Shown: positions 47,222-58,781, numbered from the stretch's first letter. The stretch is 64,000 nucleotides of DNA from Tabrizicola aquatica (GCF_002900975.1 NZ_PJON01000002.1:620001-684000), one strand, 5' to 3'. Numbers and translations: made by a program. The notes: generated by a model not told the origin, from the sequence alone.

Positions 47222-47707
47222 CTAGTCGGCTTTGCCGGCCGGCTTGGCGTTCAGCAGGCCGTAACGCTCGGCCCCCAGCTTGTCGAACAGGGACAGCTGG
47301 GTTTCGAGGAAGTCGATGTGGCCTTCCTCATCCGCGATCAGCTCGTCAAACAGGCTGCGGGTCACGAAGTCGCCCACGCTGTCACAGTGGCGGCGGGCCT
47401 CGATATACAGCGTGCGGGCATCGTGTTCGGCGGCAAGGTCTGCCTCCAGCGTCTCGCGCACGGTCTGGCCGATGCGCAGGGGGTCAAGCTTCTGCAGGTT
47501 CGGGTGGCCTTCCAGGAAGATGATCCGCGCGATCAGGCGGTCGGCGTGGTGCATCTCCTCGATCGATTCGGCGCGGGACTTGTCGGCAAGATGGCCGAAG
47601 CCCCAGTCTTCTTGCAGGCGGTAGTGCAGCCAGTACTGGCTGACGGCGGTCAGCTCGGAACGGAGTGCTGCGTTGAGGTAGTCGATGACTTTGGCGTCGC
47701 CCTTCAT
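47222..47707 (-). CDS. bfr: Bacterioferritin
   Basis: A 161-residue ferritin-like protein, [30 protein letters not shown] at the start. Seen: ferroxidase ligands Glu18 (SELT), Glu51 and His54 (EEMHHADRL, with the conserved Met52 haem ligand), [11 protein letters not shown] and [12 protein letters not shown]. It stores iron as ferric mineral. Divergent promoter regions are absent; bfd lies 136 bp upstream on the same strand, the classic bfd-bfr pair. Confidence 0.95.
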   Translation of the reverse strand: MKGDAKVIDYLNAALRSELTAVSQYWLHYRLQEDWGFGHLADKSRAESIEEMHHADRLIARIIFLEGHPNLQKLDPLRIGQTVRETLEADLAAEHDARTLYIEARRHCDSVGDFVTRSLFDELIADEEGHIDFLETQLSLFDKLGAERYGLLNAKPAGKAD

Positions 47708-47843
47708 GGCCCATCCTTTGCTGTGTCGGAACAGGTAGCCTTGGCTTCGGCGCAGGGCACCGTGGCTGGAGCCAGCAAAGGCTAGCCGCGCGAAGCAGGT
47801 CTGTCCACGGGGCAACTTGGCAGCCGCGTGGCGGTTCCGTGGC

Positions 47844-48092
47844 CTAGCGAATGGCCCGGCCCAGGCTGGGGCGCAGGATCGGCGGTTCGCCCGCGCCGGG
47901 GACGCGCAGGCCAGGCGCGGTCTGCATCGTGGACAGGAAGAGCGGCATGCAGCCGCCGCAGTCAGCCCGCTTGCCAAGCGCGCGGTAGATCTTGCCGGGA
48001 GTGATCAGCGTCTGCGGGTCGGAGGCGCGCATCCAGTCTACCGCCGCGCGGATGTCGTGGTCGGTGATGGACTGGCAGTGGCAGATGATCAT
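47844..48092 (-). CDS. bfd: Bacterioferritin-associated ferredoxin
   Basis: An 82-residue [2Fe-2S] protein: [18 protein letters not shown] with Cys4 and Cys6, then [12 protein letters not shown] with the other two ligands, the BFD fold. It delivers electrons to release iron from bacterioferritin. It precedes bfr on the same strand. The 190 bp upstream is AT-rich and holds a TCTGACTAAAACG element that might be an iron-regulator half-site; this was not confirmed. Confidence 0.94.
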   Translation of the reverse strand: MIICHCQSITDHDIRAAVDWMRASDPQTLITPGKIYRALGKRADCGGCMPLFLSTMQTAPGLRVPGAGEPPILRPSLGRAIR

Positions 48093-48282
48093 TGGGCTGC
48101 GCCCCCCGGCGTGTCGGATCCATCGACGTCGATCCTGGAAGGGCCAGGCGCGGTCAAAAGCGGGACAGGGCAGCGGCGCATCGTCAGACCTTCGGCAGGG
48201 ATGCCAAATATCTGACTAAAACGATTGGATTTGTAAACCCGATTCTTTTACTGAGGAATTGACGCGAGTTTTCCGCCCAATT

Positions 48283-48975
48283 TCAGGGGAGTTCGGCGAT
48301 CACGGCGCGGGCGGCGGCGGCCGGGTCGGGGGCCTGCCAGATCGGGCGGCCGACGACGATGTGGTCGGCGCCGTCGCGGATGGCCTGATGCGGCGTGGCG
48401 ATGCGCTTCTGGTCGCCGGTCGCGGCACCGGCGGGGCGGACGCCGGGGGTGACGATCAGCTTGCCCACCGCCTCGGGCAGGGCGCGGATCATCGCGGCCT
48501 CTTGCGGGCTGGCGATGACGCCGTCGGCCCCGGCGGCAAGGGCGCGGGCGGCGCGTTCCAGGGTGATCTGGTGGATGTCGCCGGGCTTGATCAGGTTGGC
48601 GTCCAGATCGGCGCGGTCGAGCGAGGTGAGGATGGTCACCGCCAGGATCTTCAGGCCCGTCCCGCCCTTGCCGGTCGCGGCGGCGCTGACGACCTGCGGG
48701 TCGCCGTGGACGGTCAGGAAATCAAGGTCGTATTGCGCCAGCCCGCGGACGGCGGCCTCGATTGTCGCGCCGATGTCGAAAAGCTTCATGTCCAGGAAGA
48801 TGCGCTTGCCCTGTTCGTGCTTCAGCTCGTTCGCGAGCGCGAGGCCGCCGCCGGTCAGCATCCCAAGGCCGATCTTGTAGAAACTGGCCGCGTCACCGAT
48901 GCGGGCGACGAGGTCCAGACCTTGCACCACGTTCGGCACGTCGAGGGCGACGATCAGGCGGTCATCTGCGGGCAT
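48283..48975 (-). CDS. pyrF: Orotidine 5'-phosphate decarboxylase
   Basis: A 230-residue TIM-barrel enzyme that makes UMP. Seen: N-terminal RLIVALDVPN, the catalytic FLDMKLFDIG (Asp-Lys-Asp set) near residue 60, TVHGDPQVV, and the C-terminal phosphate loop IVTPGVRPAG and VVGRPIW. ATG at 48975 (MPADDRLIVALDV) begins the family region. It lies 190 bp upstream of bfd on the same strand. Confidence 0.96.
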   Translation of the reverse strand: MPADDRLIVALDVPNVVQGLDLVARIGDAASFYKIGLGMLTGGGLALANELKHEQGKRIFLDMKLFDIGATIEAAVRGLAQYDLDFLTVHGDPQVVSAAATGKGGTGLKILAVTILTSLDRADLDANLIKPGDIHQITLERAARALAAGADGVIASPQEAAMIRALPEAVGKLIVTPGVRPAGAATGDQKRIATPHQAIRDGADHIVVGRPIWQAPDPAAAARAVIAELP

Positions 48976-49051
48976 GGGATGTCTCCGGGTTTGCGGCGGT
49001 TTGACGGGGCGGGGCAGGGCTGTCAAGACTGGCGGAAACGGTGGGGGCGGG

Positions 49052-49924
49052 ATGATCCTGGCATTCGATATTGGCGGCAGCCGGATCAAGGCGGCGGTCT
49101 GGGACGGGGCGTTGCGGCCGGTGGGCGAGGTGGCGACCCCGGCGGGTGATCTGGCGGCGTTCACGGCGGCGATTGCGGGCTTTGCGGCGGGCCGTGCGGT
49201 GACGGGGATCGCGATCTCGATCGCGGGGGTGGTGGACCCGGCCAGCGGCGTGGGCACGGTGGCGAATATCCCGGCCATCGACGGGCTGGCGCTGGGGCCG
49301 GCCTTGCGCGCGGCAACGGGGGTGCCGGTTCTGGTGCTGAACGATGCCGACTGCTTTGCACTGGCCGAGGCGTTTCATGGCGCGGGGCGCGGGCATGGCA
49401 CGGTTCTGGGCGTGATCCTGGGCACGGGTGTCGGCGGCGGGTTGGTGATCGGCGGTCGGGTGGTCACGGGTGCGGGGGGGTATGCCGGGGAATGGGGCCA
49501 TGGGCCGGTGATCCGGGGCGAGTTTGCCCTGCACTGCGGCTGCGGGCAGGTGGGCTGCATCGACACGATCGGTGGCGCGCGGGGGCTGGAGCGGCTGCAC
49601 CTGAAGCGGACGGCCGAGTTGCTGGGGTCCGAGGCGATCATCGCCGGCTGGATCGCGGGCGAGGCCGAGGCGGGCGAGACGATGGCGCTGTGGCGCGAGT
49701 TGGTGGCGGGGCCGCTGGCGATGGCGGTGAACCTGGTCGGCGCGGATGTGCTGCCGGTCGGTGGTGGGCTGAGCCGGGCACCCGGGCTGGTGCGCTATCT
49801 GGACGAGGCGGTGCGGGTCCGCATCCTGCGGCGGACCACGGGGCCGCTCTTGGTGCCGGCGGAGTGTGGGGCGGATGCGGGGCTTCTGGGTGCGGCCATG
49901 GCGGGGCAGGCGGCATGGGGCTGA
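49052..49924 (+). CDS. ROK-family sugar kinase
   Basis: A 290-residue ROK protein: N-terminal ATP motif MILAFDIGGSRIKAA, VLNDADCFALAEAFHGAGRGHG, the Gly-rich GVILGTGVGGGLVI, and the zinc motif GHGPVI...HCGCGQVGCIDT. This fits kinases such as N-acetylglucosamine or glucose/fructose kinases; the substrate cannot be told from sequence. The ATG at 49052 (GGGGGCGGG just before) is chosen. It overlaps CutC by 10 bp. Its start is 76 bp from the divergent pyrF start. Confidence 0.9.
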   Translation: MILAFDIGGSRIKAAVWDGALRPVGEVATPAGDLAAFTAAIAGFAAGRAVTGIAISIAGVVDPASGVGTVANIPAIDGLALGPALRAATGVPVLVLNDADCFALAEAFHGAGRGHGTVLGVILGTGVGGGLVIGGRVVTGAGGYAGEWGHGPVIRGEFALHCGCGQVGCIDTIGGARGLERLHLKRTAELLGSEAIIAGWIAGEAEAGETMALWRELVAGPLAMAVNLVGADVLPVGGGLSRAPGLVRYLDEAVRVRILRRTTGPLLVPAECGADAGLLGAAMAGQAAWG

Positions 49925-50652
49925 TCCTGGAGGTCTGCGTCGACAGCCTGGCGGGCCTTGCGGCGGCTGTGGCGGGGGGTGCGGACCGGGTGGAATTATG
50001 CTCGGCGCTGGAACTGGGGGGACTGACGCCCTCGGCCGGGGTGATGGCGGCGGCGGCGGGCTGCGGGGTGCCGGTACTGGCGATGATCCGGCCACGTTCG
50101 GGGGATTTCGTCTGGTCTGAGGCCGAAGTGGCGGCGATGCTGGCGGATATTGCCGCGGCGCGGGTGGCGGGGTTGGCCGGGGTGGTGCTGGGGGCATCGC
50201 TGCCGGACGGGCGGCTGGATGTCGGGGTGCTTGAGCGGCTGGCCGCGGCGGCGGGAAGGCTGGACCTGACGCTGCACCGCTGCTTCGACCTGGTGCCGGA
50301 TATGGACGTGGCGCTGGAGGAGGCGGTGGCGCTGGGGTTCCGGCGGGTGCTGACCTCGGGCGGGGCGATGACGGCGGCGGCGGGCGAGGCGCGGATCGGG
50401 CGGCTGGTCGAACGGGCGGCCGGGCGGATCGCGGTGATGGCGGGGGCGGGGGTCACGGTCGAGACCGCTCCGGGTTTGCTGGCGGTGGGGGTGCGGGAGT
50501 TGCATGGGTCCTGCGCCGAGCCGGTGGCCGCGCCCGGAAAGGTTTCGGAAATGGGTTTCGGGCCTAAGATCGCGCGGCGGACAAGTGCGGCACGGGTGCG
50601 GGCGCTGAAACAGGTCATGGAGGCTGCGGGTGGAGTTCAACGTCACGTATGA
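49915..50652 (+). CDS. cutC: CutC-family protein (putative copper homeostasis)
   Basis: A 245-residue TIM-barrel protein: MGLILEVCVDSLAGLAAAVA, GADRVELCSALELGGLTPS, VPVLAMIRPRSGDFVWS and TLHRCFDLVPD match the family. CutC was linked to copper tolerance, but the biochemical role is unsettled. It overlaps the end of the ROK gene by 10 bp and the start of a hypothetical gene by 23 bp, forming a tight three-gene unit. Confidence 0.9.
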   Translation: MGLILEVCVDSLAGLAAAVAGGADRVELCSALELGGLTPSAGVMAAAAGCGVPVLAMIRPRSGDFVWSEAEVAAMLADIAAARVAGLAGVVLGASLPDGRLDVGVLERLAAAAGRLDLTLHRCFDLVPDMDVALEEAVALGFRRVLTSGGAMTAAAGEARIGRLVERAAGRIAVMAGAGVTVETAPGLLAVGVRELHGSCAEPVAAPGKVSEMGFGPKIARRTSAARVRALKQVMEAAGGVQRHV

Positions 50653-51397
50653 CCGGCCCGATCCGGGTGAGGGGCCGCTGACCGTCGGCTGGTTTCTGGC
50701 CAGCGACAAGGGGGCGGTGCTGTATGATCCGCCTGAGCGGGTGATGATCCGGCCGCCGAACCGGGGGCACGCGAAAAGCGCCGCGCGCTGTCCGGCGGTG
50801 GTGCAACTGGAAAGCCGGTATTTCCTGGTGAAATGCCCGTTCGACCTGCACATCGCGTTCCAGCGCGATGACAAGGGCAAGGCGGTGCTGGTCAACCGGG
50901 CGGGGGCGACGTCCCCGATCCGGTCGGGCAAGCTGAACGAGGTGCTGACCCTGGTGAGCGAGGCGGAGTGGCGGTTCCCGGACCGGCCGACGATCCAGTT
51001 GCACCTGCCCTACTGCTTTATCGCCGACGAGCCGGTGTGGATGTCGCAACTGTCGGCCTTTGCGCATTACCGGGCGGACCCTTTGCCGGGAACGATCTTT
51101 GGCGGGCGCTTCCCGATCTCGATCTGGCCCAGGCCGTTGATGTGGGCGTTCGAATGGCATGAGCCGGGGAAGGACCTGATCCTGCGCCGGGGCGAGCCGT
51201 TGTTCTATGTCCAGTTCGAGGGGATGGACCCTGCGCGGTCGGTGCAACTGGTCGAGGCCGAACGGACGGCCGAGTTGCAGGCCTATCTGGAGAAGCTGTC
51301 GGGGGTGGTGAACTATGTCAGCCAGACCTTCAGCCTGTTCAAGGCGGCCGAGGCGGTGCGGCCCAAGCGGTTGCTGGTCCCGAAGGGGCGGGAGTAG
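50630..51397 (+). CDS. Conserved hypothetical protein
   Basis: A 255-residue soluble protein I cannot assign. It begins with GTG (MEFNVTYDRPDPGEG), preceded by GGAG 7 bp upstream, and overlaps cutC by 23 bp. Features: no signal peptide, YFLVKCPFDLHIAFQ and LHLPYCFIADEPVWMSQLSAFAHYR segments rich in aromatic residues, an EWHEPGKDLILRRGEPLFYVQFEG segment. The pattern resembles a beta-rich enzyme fold, but no motif is decisive. Codon use is like the neighbours. Confidence 0.75.
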   Translation: MEFNVTYDRPDPGEGPLTVGWFLASDKGAVLYDPPERVMIRPPNRGHAKSAARCPAVVQLESRYFLVKCPFDLHIAFQRDDKGKAVLVNRAGATSPIRSGKLNEVLTLVSEAEWRFPDRPTIQLHLPYCFIADEPVWMSQLSAFAHYRADPLPGTIFGGRFPISIWPRPLMWAFEWHEPGKDLILRRGEPLFYVQFEGMDPARSVQLVEAERTAELQAYLEKLSGVVNYVSQTFSLFKAAEAVRPKRLLVPKGRE

Positions 51398-51412
51398 CGC
51401 CTGTGGCTGGCC

Positions 51413-51470
51413 CCGGGGGACTTCGCGTCCCCCGGACCCCCTGCGGGATATTTGTGCCAGTATGAAAGCG
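51413..51470. repeat. Dispersed GC-rich/GGATATTT element, copy B
   Basis: GGGGGA-CTTCGCG-TCCCCC stem-loop, then GGACCCCCTGCGGGATATTTG and CCAGTATGAAAG, matching the plan of copy A at 46501. It lies between the 50630 and 51498 genes. Confidence 0.65.
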
Positions 51471-51497
51471 CAATTTTAGTCAAATTGGAGGGGCGCC

Positions 51498-52322
51498 GTG
51501 CGCAGCATCATCGAGACCTATGAGGTTGACTCGGGCCGGGTGCGCGAGGTGCTGGCGGTGGAGGGGCGGATCGAGGCGCCGAACTGGGCGCCTTCGGGTG
51601 ATTGGCTGTTGGTGAACGGCGAGGGGCGGTTGTTCCGGGTGCCCTTGGCGCGGCCGGGGCTGGAGCCGGTGGACAGTGGTCCGGCGGTGCAATGCAACAA
51701 TGACCACGGGATCAGCCCGGATGGGCGGTGGATCATCCTGTCCTCGCACCACGAAGGCGCGGGGTCGCAGGTTTACGTGATGCCGGTGGAGGGGGGGGCG
51801 CCGGTGAAGGTCTCGCCCCAGAGTCCGAGCTGGTGGCATGGGATCTCGCCCGACGGGCGGGTGCTGGCCTATGTCGCGGCAAGGGGTGAGCGGCGGGTGA
51901 TCGATGTCTATACCCTGGTGCCGGGCGAGGAGGAGCGGCGTTTGACCCAAGGCGAGGGGCATTGCGACGGGCCGGATTACAGCCCGGATGGGACGCGAAT
52001 CTATTACAACTGCGACCGGACGGGGCAGGCGCAGATCTGGGTGATGGCGGCGGATGGGACGGGGCAGCGTCAGCTTTTCGAGGACGATCAGGTGAACTGG
52101 TTCCCGCATCCGTCACCCGACGGGCGGCATCTGTTGTACCTGGCCTATCCGCCGGGAACGACCGGTCATCCGGCGGATCTGCCGGTGGCGCTGGTGCTGT
52201 GCAACCCGGAGGGCGGCGATCGGCGGCGGGTGCGGGAGTTCATCGGCGGGCAGGGGACGATCAACGTCCCCTGCTGGGCACCGGATGGCCGGGCCTTTGC
52301 CTATGTGCGCTATGAGCCTTAG
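51498..52322 (+). CDS. TolB-like WD40/PD40 beta-propeller protein
   Basis: A 274-residue protein made of about five PD40-type repeats (each with HGISPDGRWIILSS, HGISPDGRVLAYVA, DYSPDGTRIYYN, HPSPDGRHLLYLA, CWAPDGRAFAYV). No signal peptide is visible, so it may be cytoplasmic, unlike true TolB. GTG start at 51498, GGAGGGG upstream. It overlaps the DUF378 gene end (convergent). Function is unknown beyond a protein-protein scaffold. Confidence 0.85.
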   Translation: MRSIIETYEVDSGRVREVLAVEGRIEAPNWAPSGDWLLVNGEGRLFRVPLARPGLEPVDSGPAVQCNNDHGISPDGRWIILSSHHEGAGSQVYVMPVEGGAPVKVSPQSPSWWHGISPDGRVLAYVAARGERRVIDVYTLVPGEEERRLTQGEGHCDGPDYSPDGTRIYYNCDRTGQAQIWVMAADGTGQRQLFEDDQVNWFPHPSPDGRHLLYLAYPPGTTGHPADLPVALVLCNPEGGDRRRVREFIGGQGTINVPCWAPDGRAFAYVRYEP

Positions 52323-52570
52323 GGCCGATGGTCGCCGGGGCGTGACCCGGGGGCTGTGACCACGGCCGGCGTGTGGTCAAGGCGCGCGGGCAGGCGGATG
52401 ATCTGCCAGATCGCGCACAGGCCGACGAGGATATAGACCAGCCGGGCCAGCGGGGCGGTCTGTCCGCCGAAGATCGCGGCGACGAGGTCGAATTCGAAGG
52501 CGCCGACAAGCAACCAGTTCAGGCCGCCGACGATCAGAAGGATTTGCGTGACAAGGTCGAGGGTGCGCAT
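52319..52570 (-). CDS. DUF378 membrane protein
   Basis: An 83-residue small membrane protein with two helices ([35 protein letters not shown]) and the DUF378 pattern [22 protein letters not shown]. Function unknown. An EcfG-like promoter (GGAAC-N16-GGTT) lies 30 bp upstream. It overlaps the TolB-like gene by 4 bp at its 3' end. Confidence 0.88.
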   Translation of the reverse strand: MRTLDLVTQILLIVGGLNWLLVGAFEFDLVAAIFGGQTAPLARLVYILVGLCAIWQIIRLPARLDHTPAVVTAPGSRPGDHRP

Positions 52571-52597
52571 GGGAAACTCCGTGTTGCTGCGGAGGTT

Positions 52598-53071
52598 TCA
52601 ACCCTGGGGTGCAGTGTTTGTTCCGATCCGTTTGATGGGAAAGGCGGCGCGTCGGGGTGGCGCAGGCTGGTCTGCGCGTTGGTCCGGGGCATCATCAGGC
52701 AAGACGGCCTGCAGCACGGGTTGCAGATGACGCGGATCGCCCCAGACCGAGATATAGACCTCGGGTGGGAAACCGTTGGCCAGATGCTCGGGCGTGAGGT
52801 CGATGATGCGCACGCGGAGGTCATCGCCATGGGCGAGGCTGGGCGAGACGATCTCTTCGGCCAGGGGGCCGAGATGGCCCAGAAGGGCTGCGCGGTGGCG
52901 CGGGATCAGGCCGAGGAAGGGCTGGCGCACTCGGGCGAACACGCCGACGCGACCATCGGACAGCCGGTCCAGCCAGGCGGTGTCGCCGATGGACAGGCCG
53001 GTGCGGGCGACGTGGACCGTCAGGCCCTCGACCGGGGCCTTGTGGATCAGGGGAAGTTTCGCGTCGGTCAT
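52598..53071 (-). CDS. Hypothetical protein upstream of clpB
   Basis: A 157-residue protein I do not recognise. It starts at ATG 53071 ([17 protein letters not shown]) and has [21 protein letters not shown] and [18 protein letters not shown] segments, with a basic C-terminus. No signal peptide. Its stop is 27 bp upstream of the DUF378 start, in the same strand, so the two may be linked. Reading-frame quality is acceptable but lower than neighbours. Confidence 0.55.
   Translation of the reverse strand: MTDAKLPLIHKAPVEGLTVHVARTGLSIGDTAWLDRLSDGRVGVFARVRQPFLGLIPRHRAALLGHLGPLAEEIVSPSLAHGDDLRVRIIDLTPEHLANGFPPEVYISVWGDPRHLQPVLQAVLPDDAPDQRADQPAPPRRAAFPIKRIGTNTAPQG
52600..52624 (-). promoter_or_regulatory. 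EcfG-like promoter for DUF378 gene
   Basis: On the minus strand: GGAAC, 16 bp, GGTT. The consensus is GGAAC-N16/17-CGTT, so one mismatch in the -10 part. It ends 30 bp upstream of the ATG at 52570. Confidence 0.55.
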
Positions 53072-53368
53072 GGGCCGGCCTTTCGGGACGTCTGGACCGG
53101 TCCACAAGGGGACGCCCCGCCGCGGATGGCAAGGCGATGTGGGCTGCGGTCCGGTGCATGCGCCGGGGGCCGCGCAAAGGATGGGCGGCAATCGGCGGAG
53201 AAAGGCCGAAGGCTTGCGCCGGGCGGGATGCCGCAGGGTCGGATTTTGTGCTGTGCGGGGATTGCAAAGCCGGGGCCCTGCGCCCACCTCTGGCGCAAGG
53301 CCCCAGGCGCGCGTGCTGGATCTCCGGGCGGCGCCAGGTCGGGGTGCTTCACAGGAAGGAGAATGCCG

Positions 53369-55984
<2,616 letters not shown>

Positions 55985-56001
55985 GCTGCACTCTCAGGCG
56001 A

Positions 56002-56030
56002 GGGGCCGGGGTCTTTGTGACCCCGGCCCC
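56002..56030 (+). terminator. Intrinsic terminator of clpB
   Basis: GGGGCCGGGGTC pairs perfectly with GACCCCGGCCCC across the loop TTTGT, followed by ATTTTCATTT. Located 18 bp after the clpB stop. Confidence 0.88.
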
Positions 56031-56067
56031 ATTTTCATTTCGGGGTGAAAATTTTTCATCACTGGCG

Positions 56068-56092
56068 GGAACCTTCCGGCGCCGCACGCGTT
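56068..56092 (+). promoter_or_regulatory. EcfG-like promoter for PPOX-fold gene
   Basis: GGAAC, 16 bp, CGTT: a perfect match to the alphaproteobacterial EcfG consensus. It ends 48 bp before the ATG at 56141. Confidence 0.75.
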
Positions 56093-56140
56093 TGTCAGCC
56101 AACAGGTGGCTGCGGTCACCCCCCGATCCCGAGGACTTAC

Positions 56141-56671
56141 ATGACCCAGACCACCAGCGGCGTGGACGGCCAGAGCGTTACGTCCCAGAATCCCGAGATG
56201 GACCCCATCGAACCCGGCCGCGTCTGGGAGATGATCGAAGGGATCGACATCGCGATGCTGGTCACCTGTTCGGACCAGGGGATGCGCGGCCGGCCGATGT
56301 CGACGATTCCGCAGCAGGACAAGGGTGTGATCTACATCCTGACCGAAAGCGACTCGGCGGCGGCCAAGGATATCCGGGTCAATGGCTCGGTCTTTCTGTC
56401 CTATCAGGGCCGGGGCGACCATGTGGCGATGCATGGCCAGGCCGTGGTCGATCCGGACAAGGCGCTGGTGAAGGAACTGTGGAACCCCGGGGCCGAGGTG
56501 TTCTGGCCTAAGGGACCCGAGGCGCATGACGTGGTTGCGCTGGTGGTGGACCCGGACCGGGCCGATGTCTGGGACGGGCACGGGCTGTTGCGGGGAATAG
56601 CGAATATCGTTCGTGGTGCAGTGAAGGGACGGTCCCCCGATCTGGGGACGAGGGGGCAGGTCGATCTCTGA
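56141..56671 (+). CDS. Pyridoxamine-5'-phosphate-oxidase-fold general stress protein
   Basis: A 176-residue PPOX/split-barrel protein of the general stress protein 26 type: DIAMLVTCSDQGMRGRPMST at about 37-56, IYILTESDSAAAKDIRVNGSVFLSYQG and VFWPKGPEAHDVVALVVDPDRADVWDG. Such proteins bind flavins and are induced by stress. A perfect EcfG-type promoter precedes it. ATG at 56141 (MTQTTSGVDG) chosen. A strong terminator separates it from the convergent AI-2E permease gene. Confidence 0.9.
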   Translation: MTQTTSGVDGQSVTSQNPEMDPIEPGRVWEMIEGIDIAMLVTCSDQGMRGRPMSTIPQQDKGVIYILTESDSAAAKDIRVNGSVFLSYQGRGDHVAMHGQAVVDPDKALVKELWNPGAEVFWPKGPEAHDVVALVVDPDRADVWDGHGLLRGIANIVRGAVKGRSPDLGTRGQVDL

Positions 56672-56713
56672 CGCCATGAAGGGGCGGGACAAGTGCCCGC
56701 CCCGACTTATTGG

Positions 56714-56739
56714 AAAGGCCGGGCATTTGCCCGGCCTTT
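56714..56739. terminator. Bidirectional intrinsic terminator
   Basis: AAAGGCCGGGC pairs with GCCCGGCCTTT around loop ATTT, with T/A runs on both sides. It lies between the convergent PPOX-fold gene and the AI-2E permease gene. Confidence 0.9.
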
Positions 56740-56746
56740 TTCGCAT

Positions 56747-58603
56747 TCAGGCGGCGGCCGAAGCCGTGGGGCGGAAGGCGGCGGTCAGTGTCTCCTCCAT
56801 CCCCAGCGCGACAAAGTCGGCCTGGGCGATCTGCGGTTTGGCGGTATCGTGCGGCGGCCAGAGCGCAAGGCCGATGCGGACGCCCGGCAGACGGCGGCGC
56901 AATTGGCGCAGCTGGTAATCAACCGAAGGCGGCGGCGCCGGGTCAAGCGTCACCAGGATCAAGGTTTCGGGCGCAAGGTCGCCCAGAGCGCGGGGCAGGA
57001 GCGAGCGATGGGGCAGGGCGACGGAGGCCGCACCCTCGGCCCGGAGAGCCTGGGACAACATCGTGGCGGCCGCGTCGTCCAGCACCGTCCGCGCGCCCAT
57101 CACCGCGACGCGGCGGTCAAGCCCATCCAGCAGACCGTTTGTCGCAAGGGGCGCATCTGCGGTGTCCGCCGTCGCTTCGCCTGCGGTGGCAAGTTCATCC
57201 TCGACCACGGCCTCGAGATCCTCGGTCAGGATCCAGGCCGAGCGGGCGATGCGGTTGGTCTGGTACTGCGACAGAAGCCCCGCCTCGCTGTCGGCCTGCG
57301 CGAGTGCCAGCGCCGGAATGGCGCTGCGGTCGTAGTAGTCGGCGAGGTAGTGCTGCGCGGTGCCGGTCGCGGCGGATTCGGTGAAGGCGAAGCTTTGGCC
57401 AGCCAGAAGCCGGTCGTAAAGCCGGGCGGATTCGGCCAGCACCGGTTCATCCCCCAGCATGATCGGGAACAGGCGCAGGCTGGGCACATGGTGGCCGACG
57501 ACCACCAGGCAGACGGTCAGCGGCGTGGCCATGATCAGGCCGACCGGCCCCCAAAGCCAGGTCCAGAACATCGCCGACACGATCACCGCCAGCGGCGAGA
57601 CGCCGGTACGCTGGCCGTAGAACCACGGCTCGATGAAGTTCGAGGTGACGAATTCCACGACCAGGAACAGCGCCCCGGTCCATAGGACAAGGGACCAGTC
57701 GGGCGATACGGCGAACGCCATGAGCAAAGGCAGGATCGCCGAGATCGCTGAACCGATATAGGGCACAAAGCGCATGACCAGCGTGACCAGCCCGAAGAAC
57801 AGCGCGTTCGGCACCCCGATCAGCCACAACCCCAGCCAGATCGGCACCGCATAGATGATGTTCACCACCAGTTGCGCCACGAGGTAGGTCGAGACGCGCG
57901 ACCCCGCCTCGGCCAGAAGCCGCGAGGTGGCCAGGATGTTGGTCCCGCCGATCAGCTGCACCAGACGGTCGCGCAGGGCCGCGCGTTCCAGCAGGGCGAA
58001 GATGACCACTACAAAGACCAGGCCGAAGATCCCGACCGGGGTCAGCGCGGGCAGGATGACGCCGGTCAGCCAGTCGCGCAGGCCGGTATGCTCGACAACC
58101 TCGACCTTCATCGTCGGGTCTTCGGGCACGCTGGATTCAGCCTGAAGCCGGTCCGAAATGTTTTCCACGAGGCCCTGCAGATGCGAGATGACCCGGCCGT
58201 TGCCCGCGTCCAGCAGCGTGTCGATCTTGGTCAGCACATTGCCCTGATACTGCGGCAGGTTGGCCCCGATCTGGCTGATCTGGTAGGCAAGGATCAGGAC
58301 GAATGACCCGACCAGCGTCGCGGCGGCCAATACGGTCAGCACGACCGACAGCGTGTCCCGCAGGCCCCGGCGGCGCAGGAAGTTGACGACCGGCGTGAGG
58401 ATGAAGGCGATCAGCATCCCAAGCGCCAGCGGCAGGAACAGATCCTTGGCAACATAAAGGATGACGCAGACCACGATGATGGTGGCCAGTGTGCGCAGCG
58501 ATGCGACAGAACCCGACACGGCAGCCTCGGCCGTGGGGGGCGTGGTCAGACCGGGTGGGCCGGAGGCCACGATTGCACTGTCCTCGGCCTGGCGGTCCGG
58601 CAT
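56747..58603 (-). CDS. AI-2E/PerM-family transporter with long C-terminal domain
   Basis: A 618-residue membrane protein. Residues about 35-370 are the PerM/AI-2E module (VCVILYVAKDLFLPLALGMLIAF, VLTKIDTL, FGLVTLVMRFVPYIGSAIS, WGPVGLIMATPLTVCLVVVG). Residues about 380-618 are an unusual soluble extension ending in a Rossmann-like RRVAVMGARTVLDDAAATML segment and a LRQLRRRLPGVRIGLALWPP strand. Typical members lack this part. A perfect EcfG-type promoter lies upstream. Substrate unknown; AI-2 export is only a family label. Confidence 0.87.
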   Translation of the reverse strand: MPDRQAEDSAIVASGPPGLTTPPTAEAAVSGSVASLRTLATIIVVCVILYVAKDLFLPLALGMLIAFILTPVVNFLRRRGLRDTLSVVLTVLAAATLVGSFVLILAYQISQIGANLPQYQGNVLTKIDTLLDAGNGRVISHLQGLVENISDRLQAESSVPEDPTMKVEVVEHTGLRDWLTGVILPALTPVGIFGLVFVVVIFALLERAALRDRLVQLIGGTNILATSRLLAEAGSRVSTYLVAQLVVNIIYAVPIWLGLWLIGVPNALFFGLVTLVMRFVPYIGSAISAILPLLMAFAVSPDWSLVLWTGALFLVVEFVTSNFIEPWFYGQRTGVSPLAVIVSAMFWTWLWGPVGLIMATPLTVCLVVVGHHVPSLRLFPIMLGDEPVLAESARLYDRLLAGQSFAFTESAATGTAQHYLADYYDRSAIPALALAQADSEAGLLSQYQTNRIARSAWILTEDLEAVVEDELATAGEATADTADAPLATNGLLDGLDRRVAVMGARTVLDDAAATMLSQALRAEGAASVALPHRSLLPRALGDLAPETLILVTLDPAPPPSVDYQLRQLRRRLPGVRIGLALWPPHDTAKPQIAQADFVALGMEETLTAAFRPTASAAA

Positions 58604-58666
58604 GTCTGCCCCCTGTGTCTGACGCTCCCGTCACGCGACGGCGCCCGCACGGAACGGGCCCGTGAT

Positions 58667-58692
58667 AACGGGGCCGGTGCTGGGCCGGTTCC
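58667..58692 (-). promoter_or_regulatory. EcfG-like promoter for AI-2E permease gene
   Basis: On the minus strand: GGAAC, 17 bp, CGTT: perfect consensus match. It ends 63 bp upstream of the start at 58603. Confidence 0.75.
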
Positions 58693-58723
58693 CTTGGCAC
58701 GCACGGGTGCCCGTCGCGCGTCG

Positions 58724-58749
58724 GGAACCGGGCGCGCGGTCCGGGGGTT
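58724..58749 (+). promoter_or_regulatory. EcfG-like promoter for SDR-like gene
   Basis: GGAAC, 17 bp, GGTT: one mismatch from consensus in the -10 element. It ends 32 bp before the ATG at 58782. Confidence 0.6.
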
Positions 58750-58781
58750 ACCCTGCGCTAGCCCTGCGCGGAGGAACGCCC

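Noticed and set aside
48190-48250. Iron-regulator box upstream of bfd (TCTGACTAAAACG)
   Set aside because: Only one half-site-like element with no matching second arm; not enough to call an operator, so it was mentioned but not listed as a feature.
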